NCBI RefSeq assembly: GCF_017377775.1
Contig: NZ_JAFVLN010000022.1
Location: forward strand, 62,001 to 126,000
From: Streptomyces sp. VRA16 Mangrove soil
Lineage (GTDB): Bacteria > Actinomycetota > Actinomycetes > Streptomycetales > Streptomycetaceae
Reading direction: 5' to 3'
Length of the DNA stretch: 64,000 bases
The notes under the pieces were generated by a model. It made no database searches, had not been told where the DNA came from, and was given only the letters and a program-made list of their open reading frames with translations. Shown here piece by piece: positions 1-8,519 of the stretch. The position numbers and the translations under genes were made by a program. Position 1 is the first letter of the stretch; every line of letters begins with the position of its first letter.

Positions 1-33
1 GACCACGGTGACGGTGACAAGGGCGACGGACAT
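1..33 (-). CDS. 5' end of a truncated leftward gene, unknown product
   Basis: On the minus strand an ATG at 33 opens a frame (MSVALVTVTVV) that runs off the window edge. A Shine-Dalgarno-like GAGGAG lies about 6 bases upstream of it. Only 11 residues are visible, hydrophobic and rich in V and T, so no family can be named. It is divergent from the acyltransferase at 320; the 286 bases between them should hold both promoters. Confidence 0.5.
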   Translation of the reverse strand, partial: MSVALVTVTVV

Positions 34-319
34 CGCGAACTCCTCGGTTCAGGAACGATCAAGGCCCTCAACTGGCCTTATGCGGCGCGGAATCGATCCG
101 CTGCCTGTCTGACGCGGCCCGCGCGGAGAATGTGACGGCCCGGCCGCACCCGACCGCGTACGGAACCTGCGGGAAGCACTCTTGACAGCGTGCGTACTGT
201 TTCGCGACCTTTGAGCCCCATGGGGGAATAGGGGGGCCCATGCTGCGCAGCACGTTCTGCACGCCGATCCACTCACGTACTGATCCACGCGCCCCTGCGG
301 AAGGGCGGTCGATCGCACG

Positions 320-1417
320 GTGAACATCACCACGCACAGACCCGACGAACTGAGCCCGTCGCTGCGTGCCGTCTGGCACGAGACGATGGACGACGCGCCG
401 GACTACCAGAACCCGTTCCTGTCACCGGAGTTCGCGATCGGCATGGCCGCGCACCGGTCCGGCGTCCAGGTGGCGGTGCTGCGCCAGGGGGGTGAGCCGG
501 TCGGGTTCCTGCCGTACGAGAGAGGCCCGCTCGGCGTCGGCCGCGCCATCGGGCTCGGGCTCTCCGACTGCCAGGCCCTGGTGCACAGACCCGGAGTCAC
601 CTGGGACACCCAGCAGCTCCTGAGAGCCTGCCGGCTCTCGGTCTTCGAGTTCGACCACCTCGTGGAGGAGCAGAAGCCCTTCAGCCGCTACGTCACCGGC
701 ACCTTCGCGTCCCCGGTGCAGGACCTCAAGGACGGCGGCCACGACTCCTACCAGGAGTGGCTGAAGGCGACGTATCCCGGACAGGCCAAGACGATGCTCA
801 AGAAGGAGCGCCGCCTGACCCGGAACGTGGGGGAGATGCGTTTCGTCTACGACGAGCGCGATCCGCGCGTGCTGCGCCAGCTGATGCGCTGGAAGTCGGC
901 CCAGTACCGGCGCACGGGCCGTATGGACCGCTTCGCCCGCCCCTGGATCGTGAACCTGGTGAACCACCTCGCCACCGTCCAGGAGCCGCACTTCACCGGC
1001 GTTCTGTCGGTCGTCTACGCGGGCGAGCGCCCCGTCGCCGCGCACTTCGGGCCGACGTCGCGCACGGTCTTCGCGGGCTGGTTCACCGCCTACGACCCGG
1101 AGTTCAGCTACTACTCGCCGGGCCTGATGATGCATCTGCGGATGGCCGAGGCGGCGGGTCGGCACGGCATTCGGATGATCGACTGGGGGCGCGGCGAGAA
1201 GGAGTACAAGGACTGGCTCAAGACCCGTGAACTGCGGGTCACCGAGGGCTTCGCGACCCGCCGGCACCCGGTGGCCGCCGCCCACCGCCTGTGGCGCCGC
1301 CCGGTCCGCGGCCTGCGCAACACCGTCCTGGCCCACCCCGAACTGCGGGACCGGGCGGACCGGCTGCTGAAGACGGCGGGGGCGCTGCGGGGTGGTTCCC
1401 GGCCGGGCCGGCCTTAG
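320..1417 (+). CDS. GNAT-superfamily acyltransferase, CelD/BioF2-like
   Basis: A 365-residue cytosolic protein of the CelD/BcsL acyltransferase group, which carries a duplicated GNAT-like fold and is often linked to polysaccharide or cell-wall modification. The N-terminal segment NPFLSPEF, the central YPGQAKTMLKKERRL segment, and the C-terminal PGLMMHLRMAEAA followed by IDWGRGEKEYKDWLK are typical of the family. The frame opens with GTG at 320; GGAAGGG lies about 14 bases upstream, farther than ideal, but the N-terminus fits the family. Acyl donor and acceptor cannot be deduced. It stands alone, convergent with the methyltransferase whose stop lies at 1467. Confidence 0.8.
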   Translation: MNITTHRPDELSPSLRAVWHETMDDAPDYQNPFLSPEFAIGMAAHRSGVQVAVLRQGGEPVGFLPYERGPLGVGRAIGLGLSDCQALVHRPGVTWDTQQLLRACRLSVFEFDHLVEEQKPFSRYVTGTFASPVQDLKDGGHDSYQEWLKATYPGQAKTMLKKERRLTRNVGEMRFVYDERDPRVLRQLMRWKSAQYRRTGRMDRFARPWIVNLVNHLATVQEPHFTGVLSVVYAGERPVAAHFGPTSRTVFAGWFTAYDPEFSYYSPGLMMHLRMAEAAGRHGIRMIDWGRGEKEYKDWLKTRELRVTEGFATRRHPVAAAHRLWRRPVRGLRNTVLAHPELRDRADRLLKTAGALRGGSRPGRP

Positions 1418-1466
1418 GGCCTGTCCGGCGGATCTTGTCGCGGGCGCGGGGTCTGGCACGCCGACC

Positions 1467-2270
1467 CTAGGGCAGGCGGGCCACGCCGCCGTAGAACCCG
1501 ATCTTCGCCGCCTCTGCGGGCGGCGGGGAGTCGGGACGCCAGTACGAGATCTGGGCGAGCCCGGGTTCGACCAGTTCGAACCCCTCGAAGAAGGACTCCA
1601 CCCGGTCCTTGGACCGCAGGTTCAGCGAGGCGGACGCCTTGCGGCTGTACCCGGCCTCGGCCTCGCCGCGGTCCGCGAAGTCACCGGTGGCGTGCGAGAG
1701 CACCAGGTGGCTGCCGGCGGGCAGCGCGTCCCTCAACTCGGCGACCACGCGCGCCGGTTCGTCGTCGTCGGTCAGGAAGTGCAGCACCGCGACGAGCAGC
1801 AGCACCACCGGCTCGTCGAAGTCGATGAGCCGCCGCACCTCGGGGTGGCCGAGGACGCTGCGTGGCTCCCGTACGTCGCCGAGCACGATGCCCGTCGAAC
1901 CGGTGCGGCTGAGCAGCGCGTCCCCGTGCGCCTTCACGATCGGGTCGTTGTCGACGTACGCGACGCGCACGCCGGGCGCCACGCTCTCCGCGATCTCGTG
2001 CACGTTGGGCGAGGTGGGCAGCCCGGTGCCGATGTCCAGGACCTGACGTACCCCGGCCCCCACGGCGTACCGCACGGCCCGCTCCATGAAGGCGCGGTTG
2101 GCGCGCACCCCGGCGCGGGCCTCGGGCGCCGCGGCGAGCAGCTCCTCGCCGGCCAGCCGGTCCGCGGCGTAGTGGTTCTCCCCGCCCAGCAGGTAGTCGT
2201 AGATCCGCGCAGGGTGCGGCCTGCTGGTGTCGATCACCCCGGCCCGCAGGTCGTCCTGGTCCAGATCCAC
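1467..2270 (-). CDS. SAM-dependent methyltransferase (Methyltransf_19, former DUF574)
   Basis: A 267-residue member of the actinobacterial S-adenosyl methyltransferase family. The family opening (DDLRAGVIDTSRPHPARIYD, then LLGGENHY) is followed by the SAM-binding motif VLDIGTGLPTSPNVHE and the acidic strand VAYVDNDPIV. The open frame reaches 2492, but the GTG at 2270 is chosen because GGAGGG lies 8 bases upstream and the protein then begins VDLDQDDLRAG like its relatives. Streptomyces genomes hold many paralogues of unknown substrate, often beside regulators, and nothing here points to one. Confidence 0.85.
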   Translation of the reverse strand: MDLDQDDLRAGVIDTSRPHPARIYDYLLGGENHYAADRLAGEELLAAAPEARAGVRANRAFMERAVRYAVGAGVRQVLDIGTGLPTSPNVHEIAESVAPGVRVAYVDNDPIVKAHGDALLSRTGSTGIVLGDVREPRSVLGHPEVRRLIDFDEPVVLLLVAVLHFLTDDDEPARVVAELRDALPAGSHLVLSHATGDFADRGEAEAGYSRKASASLNLRSKDRVESFFEGFELVEPGLAQISYWRPDSPPPAEAAKIGFYGGVARLP

Positions 2271-2361
2271 GATGTGCTCCCTCCGCGCGCGAATGCGGAC
2301 AGCTTGGCACATCAACTGGACTGTCGAAGCCGGGAGTTGGCGGGTGGCTCGGGCGGGTAGC

Positions 2362-2508
2362 TCAGTCGGTGGTGGGCTCGGTGCAGGCCAGGATCGCGGC
2401 GCGCAGGGCGACCGCCTGCTCGCGGTACGCCGCCGCCTGCCCGGGATCTTCCAGGGCGAGCCGCGCCTCCCGCTCGTCGGCATCGTCGTCACGACGGTCC
2501 TCGCTCAT
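2362..2508 (-). CDS. small charged hypothetical protein, 48 aa
   Basis: A short reading frame, ATG at 2508, encodes an acidic N-terminus (MSEDRRDDDADERE) followed by an Ala-rich helix. It sits between two leftward genes and its codon use is Streptomyces-like, but there is no good ribosome-binding site and I recognise no family. It may be spurious. Confidence 0.35.
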   Translation of the reverse strand: MSEDRRDDDADEREARLALEDPGQAAAYREQAVALRAAILACTEPTTD

Positions 2509-2555
2509 GACGTCGGTATGACCACGGCTGCCGCCCGGCGGACCGCACGCGGGAG

Positions 2556-2774
2556 TCAGGAGCGGCGGTACTCGTCGGTCATGGTCGGCGTGGTGTTGTG
2601 GACGGCCAGGGCGTTGAACGACCCCTTGTCCCGGCCCGCCTGCACCCGCCGGGCCTGTTCGATGAGCAGCCCTTCCGCGTTCTGCGTCCGGCTCCGTCCC
2701 CGGCGCAGCAGGATGACGATCATGAAGAGCGCGGCACCCGCCAACAGCCCGAACAGTATGCCGAGTTCGACCAT
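2556..2774 (-). CDS. small single-span membrane protein, 72 aa
   Basis: ATG at 2774 is preceded by a G-rich GGGGGG box about 6 bases upstream. Residues 3-24 form one transmembrane helix (LGILFGLLAGAALFMIVILL), followed by a basic stretch RRGRSR that should face the cytoplasm and a polar tail. I recognise no family; it could be a phage-shock-like or membrane-adaptor small protein. It lies upstream of the 48-aa frame in the same direction. Confidence 0.6.
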   Translation of the reverse strand: MVELGILFGLLAGAALFMIVILLRRGRSRTQNAEGLLIEQARRVQAGRDKGSFNALAVHNTTPTMTDEYRRS

Positions 2775-2880
2775 GTGAATCCCCCCGTACCGTCAGTGCC
2801 TGTCCCTCACGGTAACGAGCGTACGGACGCGTGACCAGGGCCTCGGCAGGCTCCGGGGGGCCTTCGGAGGGTCCAGGCAC

Positions 2881-2918
2881 GGGATCGGCCCCCCGGAGTG
2901 CTCCGAGGGGCCGATCCC
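2881..2918 (-). terminator. strong stem-loop after tRNA-Arg
   Basis: A 12-bp perfect inverted repeat (GGGATCGGCCCC at 2881-2892 and its complement at 2907-2918) is extended inward by one mismatch and five further pairs (CGGAG/CTCCG). It lies 21 bases past the 3' end of the leftward tRNA, where a terminator is expected. There is no U-run, as is common in Streptomyces. Confidence 0.7.
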
Positions 2919-2939
2919 GTCTGGCCGGGCCAGAGTGTG

Positions 2940-3012
2940 TGCCCCCGGCAGGATTCGAACCTGCGACACCAGCTTTAGGAGAGCTGTGCTCTATCCCCTG
3001 AGCTACGGAGGC
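2940..3012 (-). tRNA. tRNA-Arg (anticodon CCU)
   Basis: The minus strand folds into a complete cloverleaf: acceptor GCCTCCG/CGGGGGC, D stem GCTC/GAGC, anticodon stem CAGCT/AGCTG with loop CTCCTAA giving anticodon CCT, and T arm GCAGG-TTCGAAT-CCTGC. Length is 73 nt with discriminator A; CCA is not encoded. No integrase or duplicated tRNA 3' end is visible nearby, so I see no integrated element at this tRNA. Confidence 0.95.
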
Positions 3013-3470
3013 GTACCGGCGTCAGTGTAGCGGGTGGGCTCCGCCGGTGGCTGAGGGTGCCGGAGGGTATCGGCTTGGCGGCCCTGGGCGCGGACGGGCC
3101 GGGGGCGGTGTGCGGGCGCTACGTCGCCGAGCCGGGGGTCGTCGTGGTGCTCGGGCTGCCGCCGCGGGCGTTCGAGTCCTTCGCGGCGGGCAGTGGGGTC
3201 TCGGACGCGGTCGCCGCCGATGTGGCCCGGGAGTTCGCGGCCGTCGGCGCCGTCATCGAGGTCGAGGGGCGGCGTACGCGGCCGATGCGGGGTTCACCGA
3301 GCGGCGGTCCCGCGTGCCGGTCGCCCGGGTGCTGTCGGGCGCCGCCGCACCGGTGCAGGCGAAGGAGCAGGTCCCGGGCGGGCCGGGCGCGGACAGCGCG
3401 ACGCCCGTGCGGGCCGGGGCGGTGTCCGCGCGGGGTGCGCGTCACCGGCCGGCCGCACGGGCGGCGGGGT
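3013..3470. other. 458 bp without a supported gene; possible gene remnant
   Basis: Several rightward frames stay open here because of the base composition. One stretch (about 3117-3270) reads like protein (RYVAEPGVVVVLGLPPRAF), and a better-looking continuation from about 3280 lies in another frame, as in a frameshifted remnant. There is no ribosome-binding site, and the frames run antisense into the TetR gene. I treat it as non-coding or decayed. Confidence 0.3.
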
Positions 3471-4118
3471 CTACTGGGGGCCCGAGTGGTGCGGGCAGGC
3501 GGCGATGCCGGAGACCATGGCGGCCAGGGACGCCCGGAGGTCGTCCCCCAGGGAGAAGCCCGCCCTGCCCTCGGTGGACTGGCTCCACCGGAACAGGGTG
3601 CCCAGGTAGATGTCCCGCAGCATGAACCCGATGCGGGCCGAGTCCACCATGGCGTTGATCTCGCCCCGCGCCTGGCCGCGCTCGACGATCTTGGCGAAGG
3701 TCTTGGCGACGTACGGCTCCTCGCTGAGGGGATGACCGGCCTTCACCCAGGCCGTGAGCATGGGGACGACCAGCGTGCCCTCGCTCTCGTTGATCTGGCT
3801 CAGCGTCGACATGCACTGCTCCAGCTGGCTGAGCGTGTCCGGCGCGGCGCTGGAGCGGTCCTGGGCCAACGACTTCTCCAATGCCGCCCTGCGGCGCTCG
3901 CCCCAGGCGCTGATCAGGTCTTCTTTGCGCTGGAAGTAGTTGAAGAAGGTCCCGCGCGCCACGTCCGCGTGCTCGGCGATCTCACCGACGGACGTCTGGT
4001 CGTAGCCGCGCTCGGCGAAGAGGGTCATCGCCGAGTTGTAGAGGCGTTCCCTGACCCTTTGCTTGTTGCGCTCGCGACGGCCCAGTGACGTCGTCGTCTC
4101 CGGCATGTCCACGCTCAT
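3471..4118 (-). CDS. TetR-family transcriptional regulator
   Basis: A 215-residue TetR repressor. The N-terminal HTH covers roughly residues 15-60 (RVRERLYNSAMTLFAERGYD, then TSVGEIAEHADVARGTFFNY), followed by a helical ligand-binding domain without a recognisable ligand signature. ATG at 4118 is preferred over the one at 4127 because GAGG lies 9 bases before it. It is downstream of the PKS gene in the same direction, with a 98-bp gap that holds an inverted repeat (4159-4184). It probably regulates itself and perhaps the left edge of the cluster; this is inferred from position only. Confidence 0.85.
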   Translation of the reverse strand: MSVDMPETTTSLGRRERNKQRVRERLYNSAMTLFAERGYDQTSVGEIAEHADVARGTFFNYFQRKEDLISAWGERRRAALEKSLAQDRSSAAPDTLSQLEQCMSTLSQINESEGTLVVPMLTAWVKAGHPLSEEPYVAKTFAKIVERGQARGEINAMVDSARIGFMLRDIYLGTLFRWSQSTEGRAGFSLGDDLRASLAAMVSGIAACPHHSGPQ

Positions 4119-4158
4119 GAGGGCCATCCTCGCCTTCGTGCGGCCGATGCAATCTCTG

Positions 4159-4184
4159 CACCAGAGTACATGTTTTGTCTGGTG
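4159..4184. promoter_or_regulatory. inverted repeat upstream of tetR, candidate operator
   Basis: CACCAGA (4159-4165) and TCTGGTG (4178-4184) are exact complements separated by 12 bases that contain the palindrome ACATGT. The site is 41 bases upstream of the TetR start, a usual place for an autoregulatory operator. No regulator binding is shown by sequence alone. Confidence 0.5.
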
Positions 4185-4216
4185 TCAGGGTTGGCGTGCG
4201 GGACCTTCCTTGGTCT

Positions 4217-7200
4217 CTACACGCTTTTTTCGCGTTCCAGTGTCGCCAGGCTCTCGTCCCCGAGCAGGCGACCTGCGGTGATGTCGATGCCGTGATCGCG
4301 GCGCAGTCTCACCTGCAACTGCGCGGCCATCAGTGAGTCGAGCCCGAACTCGCGCAGCGGACGGCGGATGTCGAGCCGCTCGGGCGGGAGCCCGAGCACG
4401 GTGGCGGCCTGGGCGCGGATGACGTCCGCCGGCGCGGTCCGCGCGGTGCGCGGGGACGGCGGGGCGGTGGTCAGCGCCGGTGCGGGAACGCTCGCGGTGA
4501 TCCGCTGCGCGCCGGTCGTGGGCAGGTGCGGTGCGGGGAAGACGGTCCGGGTCCCGCGGGTCCGGGGCAGCAGGGTCCTGGCGCGCTGCATCAGCGTTCC
4601 GTTCAGCAACGGGAGCGAAGCGGGCAGTCGCACCGGCAGCGACGTGGCCGGGCGGGGTCTGCCCGTCGGCAGGGCGCGCAGCCGGATCCCCGCGAAGTGC
4701 GCCAGCACCCGCCCGTCCGGGGCGATGAGCGAGACGTCGGCGCTCGCGGAGTCGCCGGTCCCGGGCTGGAAGGCGCAGACGCTCCAGAACTCGTCCGGCA
4801 GATCGGCGTAGAGCTCGACGCGGTCGAAACCGACGGGGGCGTACGGGCCCTGGTGGGCCGGCCAGGCGGCGAGCAGTGGCTGCAGACCGGTCTCCCAGGC
4901 CGCCGGGGACGAGGCCTTGGGGCGCCGCATCCGTGCCACGGCCTCGCCCCTGCGCCGCCACAGCATCTCCGTCGCGCGGAACGGCTCGTCGATCTGGTAG
5001 CCCTGGCGCAGCGCCACCGACTCGAAGCCGCGGGCCGAGGAGTACTGCGCGCAGCGGGCGAGAGCGGAGTCGATCAGCCGCAGGCCGTCCGGGGCGTCGG
5101 CGTCGTCCGACGCGTGCACCTCGGCCGTCAGGCAGGTGATGCCCCTGCCGGAGCCGGGGCGCAGCGCCGTGACGCAGGCGCCGCGCACTCCGCGCTCGTC
5201 GGCGTCCGCGACGGTGACCCGCAGCACTACGCCCTCGCAGTCGCTCAGATCGAGCAGCTCGGTGCCGAGCCGTACGTCGGCCAGCCGGGACTGCTGCCCG
5301 GGGAAGGCGTCGCGCACCGCGCCGAGCAGGGTGTCGATGTAGACCGCGGGCGGCACGGGGGCGACGCCGTGCAGACGGACGCCCGCGCCCCAGTCGCGCA
5401 GCCCGAGGCTCTCCAGCGGCACGTCCGTGACGTGCTCCGGCGCGGCGGCGACGGGGCGGGCGGCTGCGGCGGCCCGCCGGTGGCGGAACTGGGTGGGCTC
5501 CCAGGGGTAGGCGGGCAGCGGGACCGCCTGCCGGGGCCCCGGGTACCAGCGGGTCCAGTCCACGCTGCCGCCGACGGCCCAGAAGCGGCCCGCCGCGCGG
5601 ATCAGTTCGAGGGTCTCGTCCGTGTCGCGGCGCAGCGAGGCGACCGCGGTCTCCGTCCCCTGCTCGGGCTGGGCCGACAGCGTCTCCTCCAGCCCGGCCA
5701 GCAGGACGGGGTGCGGGCTGACCTCGATGAAGACGCTCTCCCGGGTCCGGGCGGTCTCGGCGATCGTGCCGGTGAAGCGGACGGGCCGGCGCAGATTGTC
5801 CGCCCAGTACGCGGCGGTGAGTTCGGGTCCGGCCACCGGGTCGCCGCTGACCGTGGAGATCATGGGCGTACGTGCCTCGGCCGGCGTCAGATGGCGCAGT
5901 TCGGCCAGCAGTTCGTCCCGCAGCTCGTCCATCAGGGGGGAGTGGGAGGCGACGTTCACCTTCACCCGGCGGCAGAACACCTGCCGGGCGCGGAGTTCCC
6001 GCTCGACGTCCGACAGGATCTCCTCGGCCCCGGACAGGACCGTGGAGTTGGGGGCGTTCTCCGCCGCGACGCAGATCCGGTCGGGGTGGCGGCCCGCGAT
6101 GCGCCGTGCCTCGGCCGCGGTGAGCTCGGTGACCAGCATGGCGCCCCGGCCGGCGACGCGCTTCATCAGCCGGCTGCGACGGCAGATCACCGAGGCGGCG
6201 TCGGCCAGGCTCAGCGCGCCGGAGAGGTGCGCGGCGGCGACCTCGCCCATGCTGTGCCCGACGCACAGATCGGGCTCGACGCCCAGCTCGCGCCAGGCAG
6301 CCGCCAGCGCGACCTCCATGGCCCACAGGACCGGCTGTACCTGCTCGACCGCGCTCGGCACGGAGTCCAGGTCCCGGTGCAGCAACTCGACCACGGACCA
6401 GCCCAGTTCGTTCGCGACGTGCTGGTCGCAGGCGTCCAGCGCGGTACGGAAGGCGGGTGAGGAGGCGTAGAGCCCCCGCCCCATACCCAGCCACTGGGAG
6501 CCCTGTCCCGGCAGGACGAAGACGGTCCGCCGGGGCCCCCGCACCCCGGCGTCGCCGAATCCGCCGTTCGCCACCCGGTCGCCCGCGACGAGGGCGCGCA
6601 GTGCGGCCACGAGGTCGTCGTGCGTCTCGCCGACGGCCCACAGTCGGGACGGATGGGTGTCCCGGTGCAGCGCGGCGGTGGCGCACACGTCGCTCAACGG
6701 CTGTGCGCGACCCGGTCCTTCGAGGTGCTCGGCGTGGGCGGTCGCGACCCGCAGCAGCGCGTCGTGGTTGCGGGCGCTGAGCACGAGCAGGTGCGGGCGG
6801 CCGGGCCGCTGGACGACGGGTGCGGCGGTGCCGGGCGCGTCGGCGGGGACGTACTCGCCGACGACGGCGTGCGCGTTGGTTCCCGACAGGCCGAAGGAGC
6901 TGACGCCGATGGCGGCCCGGCTGCCGGCGCGCTCCAACGGGCGGTTCGCGCGCACGACTTCGACCGGGGCACTGCCGTCGGCGAGGAACGGGTGCACCTC
7001 GTCGACGTGGAGGGAGGCGGGGATCGTGCCGCGCTGGGCGATGAGGACCGCTTTGATGAGCCCGGCGAGTCCCGCGGTGGCCTCGGTGTGCCCGATGTTG
7101 GTCTTCACGGAACCGGTGAGCAGGGGCCGGTCCGCGGTGCGCTCCGCCGCCACCGCCGCCGCCAGGGCCTGCAGTTCGACGAGGTCGCCCGCCGCGGTCC

Positions 7201-8140
7201 CGGTGCCGTGGGCCTCCACGTAGTCGAGCGCTCCCGGGGTGATCCCGGCGCTGTGGCACGCGGCGCGCAGCATCTGCTCCTGTCCTTCGACGGAGGGCCG
7301 CAGCAACAGGCCGCTGGCGGCACCGTCGTTGGTGACGGCGCTGCCGAGGAGGAGGCCCAGCACCGGGTCGCCGTCGCGCAGCGCGTCGGGCAGCCGCTTC
7401 ATGACGACGGCCGCGATGCCCTCGCTGCGGACGAATCCGTCACCGGAGGCGTCACCGAACCGGCAGCGTCCGCCGGGGGAGAGCATCGAGCCCTGCGAGT
7501 ACGCGATGGCGTCGTCGGGGGAGAGGATGACGTTGACGCCGCCCGCGATGGCCAGGTCGCTGTCGCCGGTGAGCAGGCTCTGCCGGGCGGAGTGCACCGC
7601 GACCAGCGAGGAGGAGCACGCGGTGTCGATGACCACGCTGGGCCCGCGCAGGTCGAGGGCGTAGGAGATGCGTCCCGAGGTCACCGCGCGTATTCGGTTC
7701 CCGGCCACGTCGTGGACGCCGCGGTGTTCGGGCGACGGGCCCGTCTCGGCGTACTCGGACGTCGCCTGGCCGACGAAGACGCCGCTGCGGGTGCCCGCCA
7801 GCGACGAGGGCCGGATACCGGCCGCTTCCAGGGCCTCCCACACGACCTGGAGGAGCAGGCGCTGCTGCGGGTCCATCCCGTGCGCCTCGACGGGTGAGAT
7901 GCCGAAGAAGGCCGCGTCGAATCCGTAGACGTCCGGCAGGAAGCCGCCGTGCCGGGATGCGGTCCTGCCCGGGGTGCCGGGTTCGGGGGCGTACAGGGCC
8001 TCGACGTCGAACCGGTCGGTCGGCACGGTCGTGACCGCGTCACCTCCGGACGTCAGGAGGTCCCAGAAGGCCTCGATCCCGGGCGCACCCGGGAATCGGC
8101 AGCCCATACCCACGATTGCGACGGATCTTTCCAAGTCCAC
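4217..8140 (-). CDS. iterative type I polyketide synthase, KS-AT-TH/DH-like-ACP
   Basis: A 1307-residue single-module PKS. KS is about 5-430 with active Cys175 in DTACSSSL, His311 in EAHGTGT and His351 in KTNIGHTEAT. AT is about 538-840 with GQGSQWLGMG, Ser630 in GHSMGEVAAAH and VASH at 730-733. A TH/DH-like hot-dog region follows (905-1155), with H924 near the usual catalytic-His position but not clearly aligned to it. The ACP is 1238-1307, with phosphopantetheine Ser1269 in FGLDSL. There is no ketoreductase and no C-terminal thioesterase. This is the layout of bacterial orsellinate synthases (AviM and CalO5 type), so an unreduced tetraketide aromatic acid is the most likely product, though inferred. 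GTG at 8140 is chosen because AGAAGG lies 8 bases upstream and the KS then begins at the usual distance. The gene diverges from the transposase-like gene at 8520. Confidence 0.9.
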   Translation of the reverse strand: MDLERSVAIVGMGCRFPGAPGIEAFWDLLTSGGDAVTTVPTDRFDVEALYAPEPGTPGRTASRHGGFLPDVYGFDAAFFGISPVEAHGMDPQQRLLLQVVWEALEAAGIRPSSLAGTRSGVFVGQATSEYAETGPSPEHRGVHDVAGNRIRAVTSGRISYALDLRGPSVVIDTACSSSLVAVHSARQSLLTGDSDLAIAGGVNVILSPDDAIAYSQGSMLSPGGRCRFGDASGDGFVRSEGIAAVVMKRLPDALRDGDPVLGLLLGSAVTNDGAASGLLLRPSVEGQEQMLRAACHSAGITPGALDYVEAHGTGTAAGDLVELQALAAAVAAERTADRPLLTGSVKTNIGHTEATAGLAGLIKAVLIAQRGTIPASLHVDEVHPFLADGSAPVEVVRANRPLERAGSRAAIGVSSFGLSGTNAHAVVGEYVPADAPGTAAPVVQRPGRPHLLVLSARNHDALLRVATAHAEHLEGPGRAQPLSDVCATAALHRDTHPSRLWAVGETHDDLVAALRALVAGDRVANGGFGDAGVRGPRRTVFVLPGQGSQWLGMGRGLYASSPAFRTALDACDQHVANELGWSVVELLHRDLDSVPSAVEQVQPVLWAMEVALAAAWRELGVEPDLCVGHSMGEVAAAHLSGALSLADAASVICRRSRLMKRVAGRGAMLVTELTAAEARRIAGRHPDRICVAAENAPNSTVLSGAEEILSDVERELRARQVFCRRVKVNVASHSPLMDELRDELLAELRHLTPAEARTPMISTVSGDPVAGPELTAAYWADNLRRPVRFTGTIAETARTRESVFIEVSPHPVLLAGLEETLSAQPEQGTETAVASLRRDTDETLELIRAAGRFWAVGGSVDWTRWYPGPRQAVPLPAYPWEPTQFRHRRAAAAARPVAAAPEHVTDVPLESLGLRDWGAGVRLHGVAPVPPAVYIDTLLGAVRDAFPGQQSRLADVRLGTELLDLSDCEGVVLRVTVADADERGVRGACVTALRPGSGRGITCLTAEVHASDDADAPDGLRLIDSALARCAQYSSARGFESVALRQGYQIDEPFRATEMLWRRRGEAVARMRRPKASSPAAWETGLQPLLAAWPAHQGPYAPVGFDRVELYADLPDEFWSVCAFQPGTGDSASADVSLIAPDGRVLAHFAGIRLRALPTGRPRPATSLPVRLPASLPLLNGTLMQRARTLLPRTRGTRTVFPAPHLPTTGAQRITASVPAPALTTAPPSPRTARTAPADVIRAQAATVLGLPPERLDIRRPLREFGLDSLMAAQLQVRLRRDHGIDITAGRLLGDESLATLEREKSV

Positions 8141-8519
8141 TACTGCCACCTTCTGATGACGAGCGCGCCTGACGTGACGGCACCGAGGATGTCCCGCGTG
8201 CGGAGCGGGATCTAAAAATACACCGGGGATCAATTTTGTCCACGAGTTCTGGACGGGCAGTGTGCCGCCTTCGTGAACCAGGGGTTACGGCAGCACTGAC
8301 GCGAGGCGTCGCCGCAGGTCGAATCGGGGCAGCCCGCCATGCAAAGCAGACATTTCAGGATGGATGCCGCCTCGTTGCGTGACGTCGATCACAAGTGGCG
8401 CGCGTTCAAGTTCCATGCATAGACTGCCGACTGTTCTTGAACGTGGGTCCAAAATTGCACGCGCGTCGCACATTGAGGCGCCGCCGCGCTCCCGCAAGGT
8501 TCGAAAACAGGGGGTAGTG
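8141..8519. promoter_or_regulatory. divergent promoter region of the PKS and the transposase-like gene
   Basis: 379 bp without a gene, locally richer in A+T (TAAAAATACA near 8213). It holds the inverted repeat GTCCA-N7-TGGAC (8238-8254) and GTTC-TT-GAAC (8433-8442). These are plausible regulator sites, but neither matches the motif shared by the two promoters at 15.1 and 18.1 kb. I cannot assign -35/-10 boxes with confidence. Confidence 0.45.

Noticed and set aside
2940..3012. tRNA-Arg as attachment site of an integrated element carrying the cluster
   Set aside because: No integrase, excisionase or repeated tRNA 3' end is visible in the window.
3057..4088. 343-aa rightward frame behind the tRNA
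   Set aside because: Second half is the antisense of the TetR gene; only a short part looks protein-like and it seems frameshifted.
4185..7259. 1024-aa open frame on the minus strand, inside the PKS gene in another frame
   Set aside because: Composition is Arg/Pro/Ala-rich without domains, while the overlapping frame encodes a textbook KS-AT-ACP protein. It is a GC-bias shadow.
4217..8140. Enediyne or modular PKS
   Set aside because: Single module without KR or PPTase domain and no enediyne cassette genes around it.
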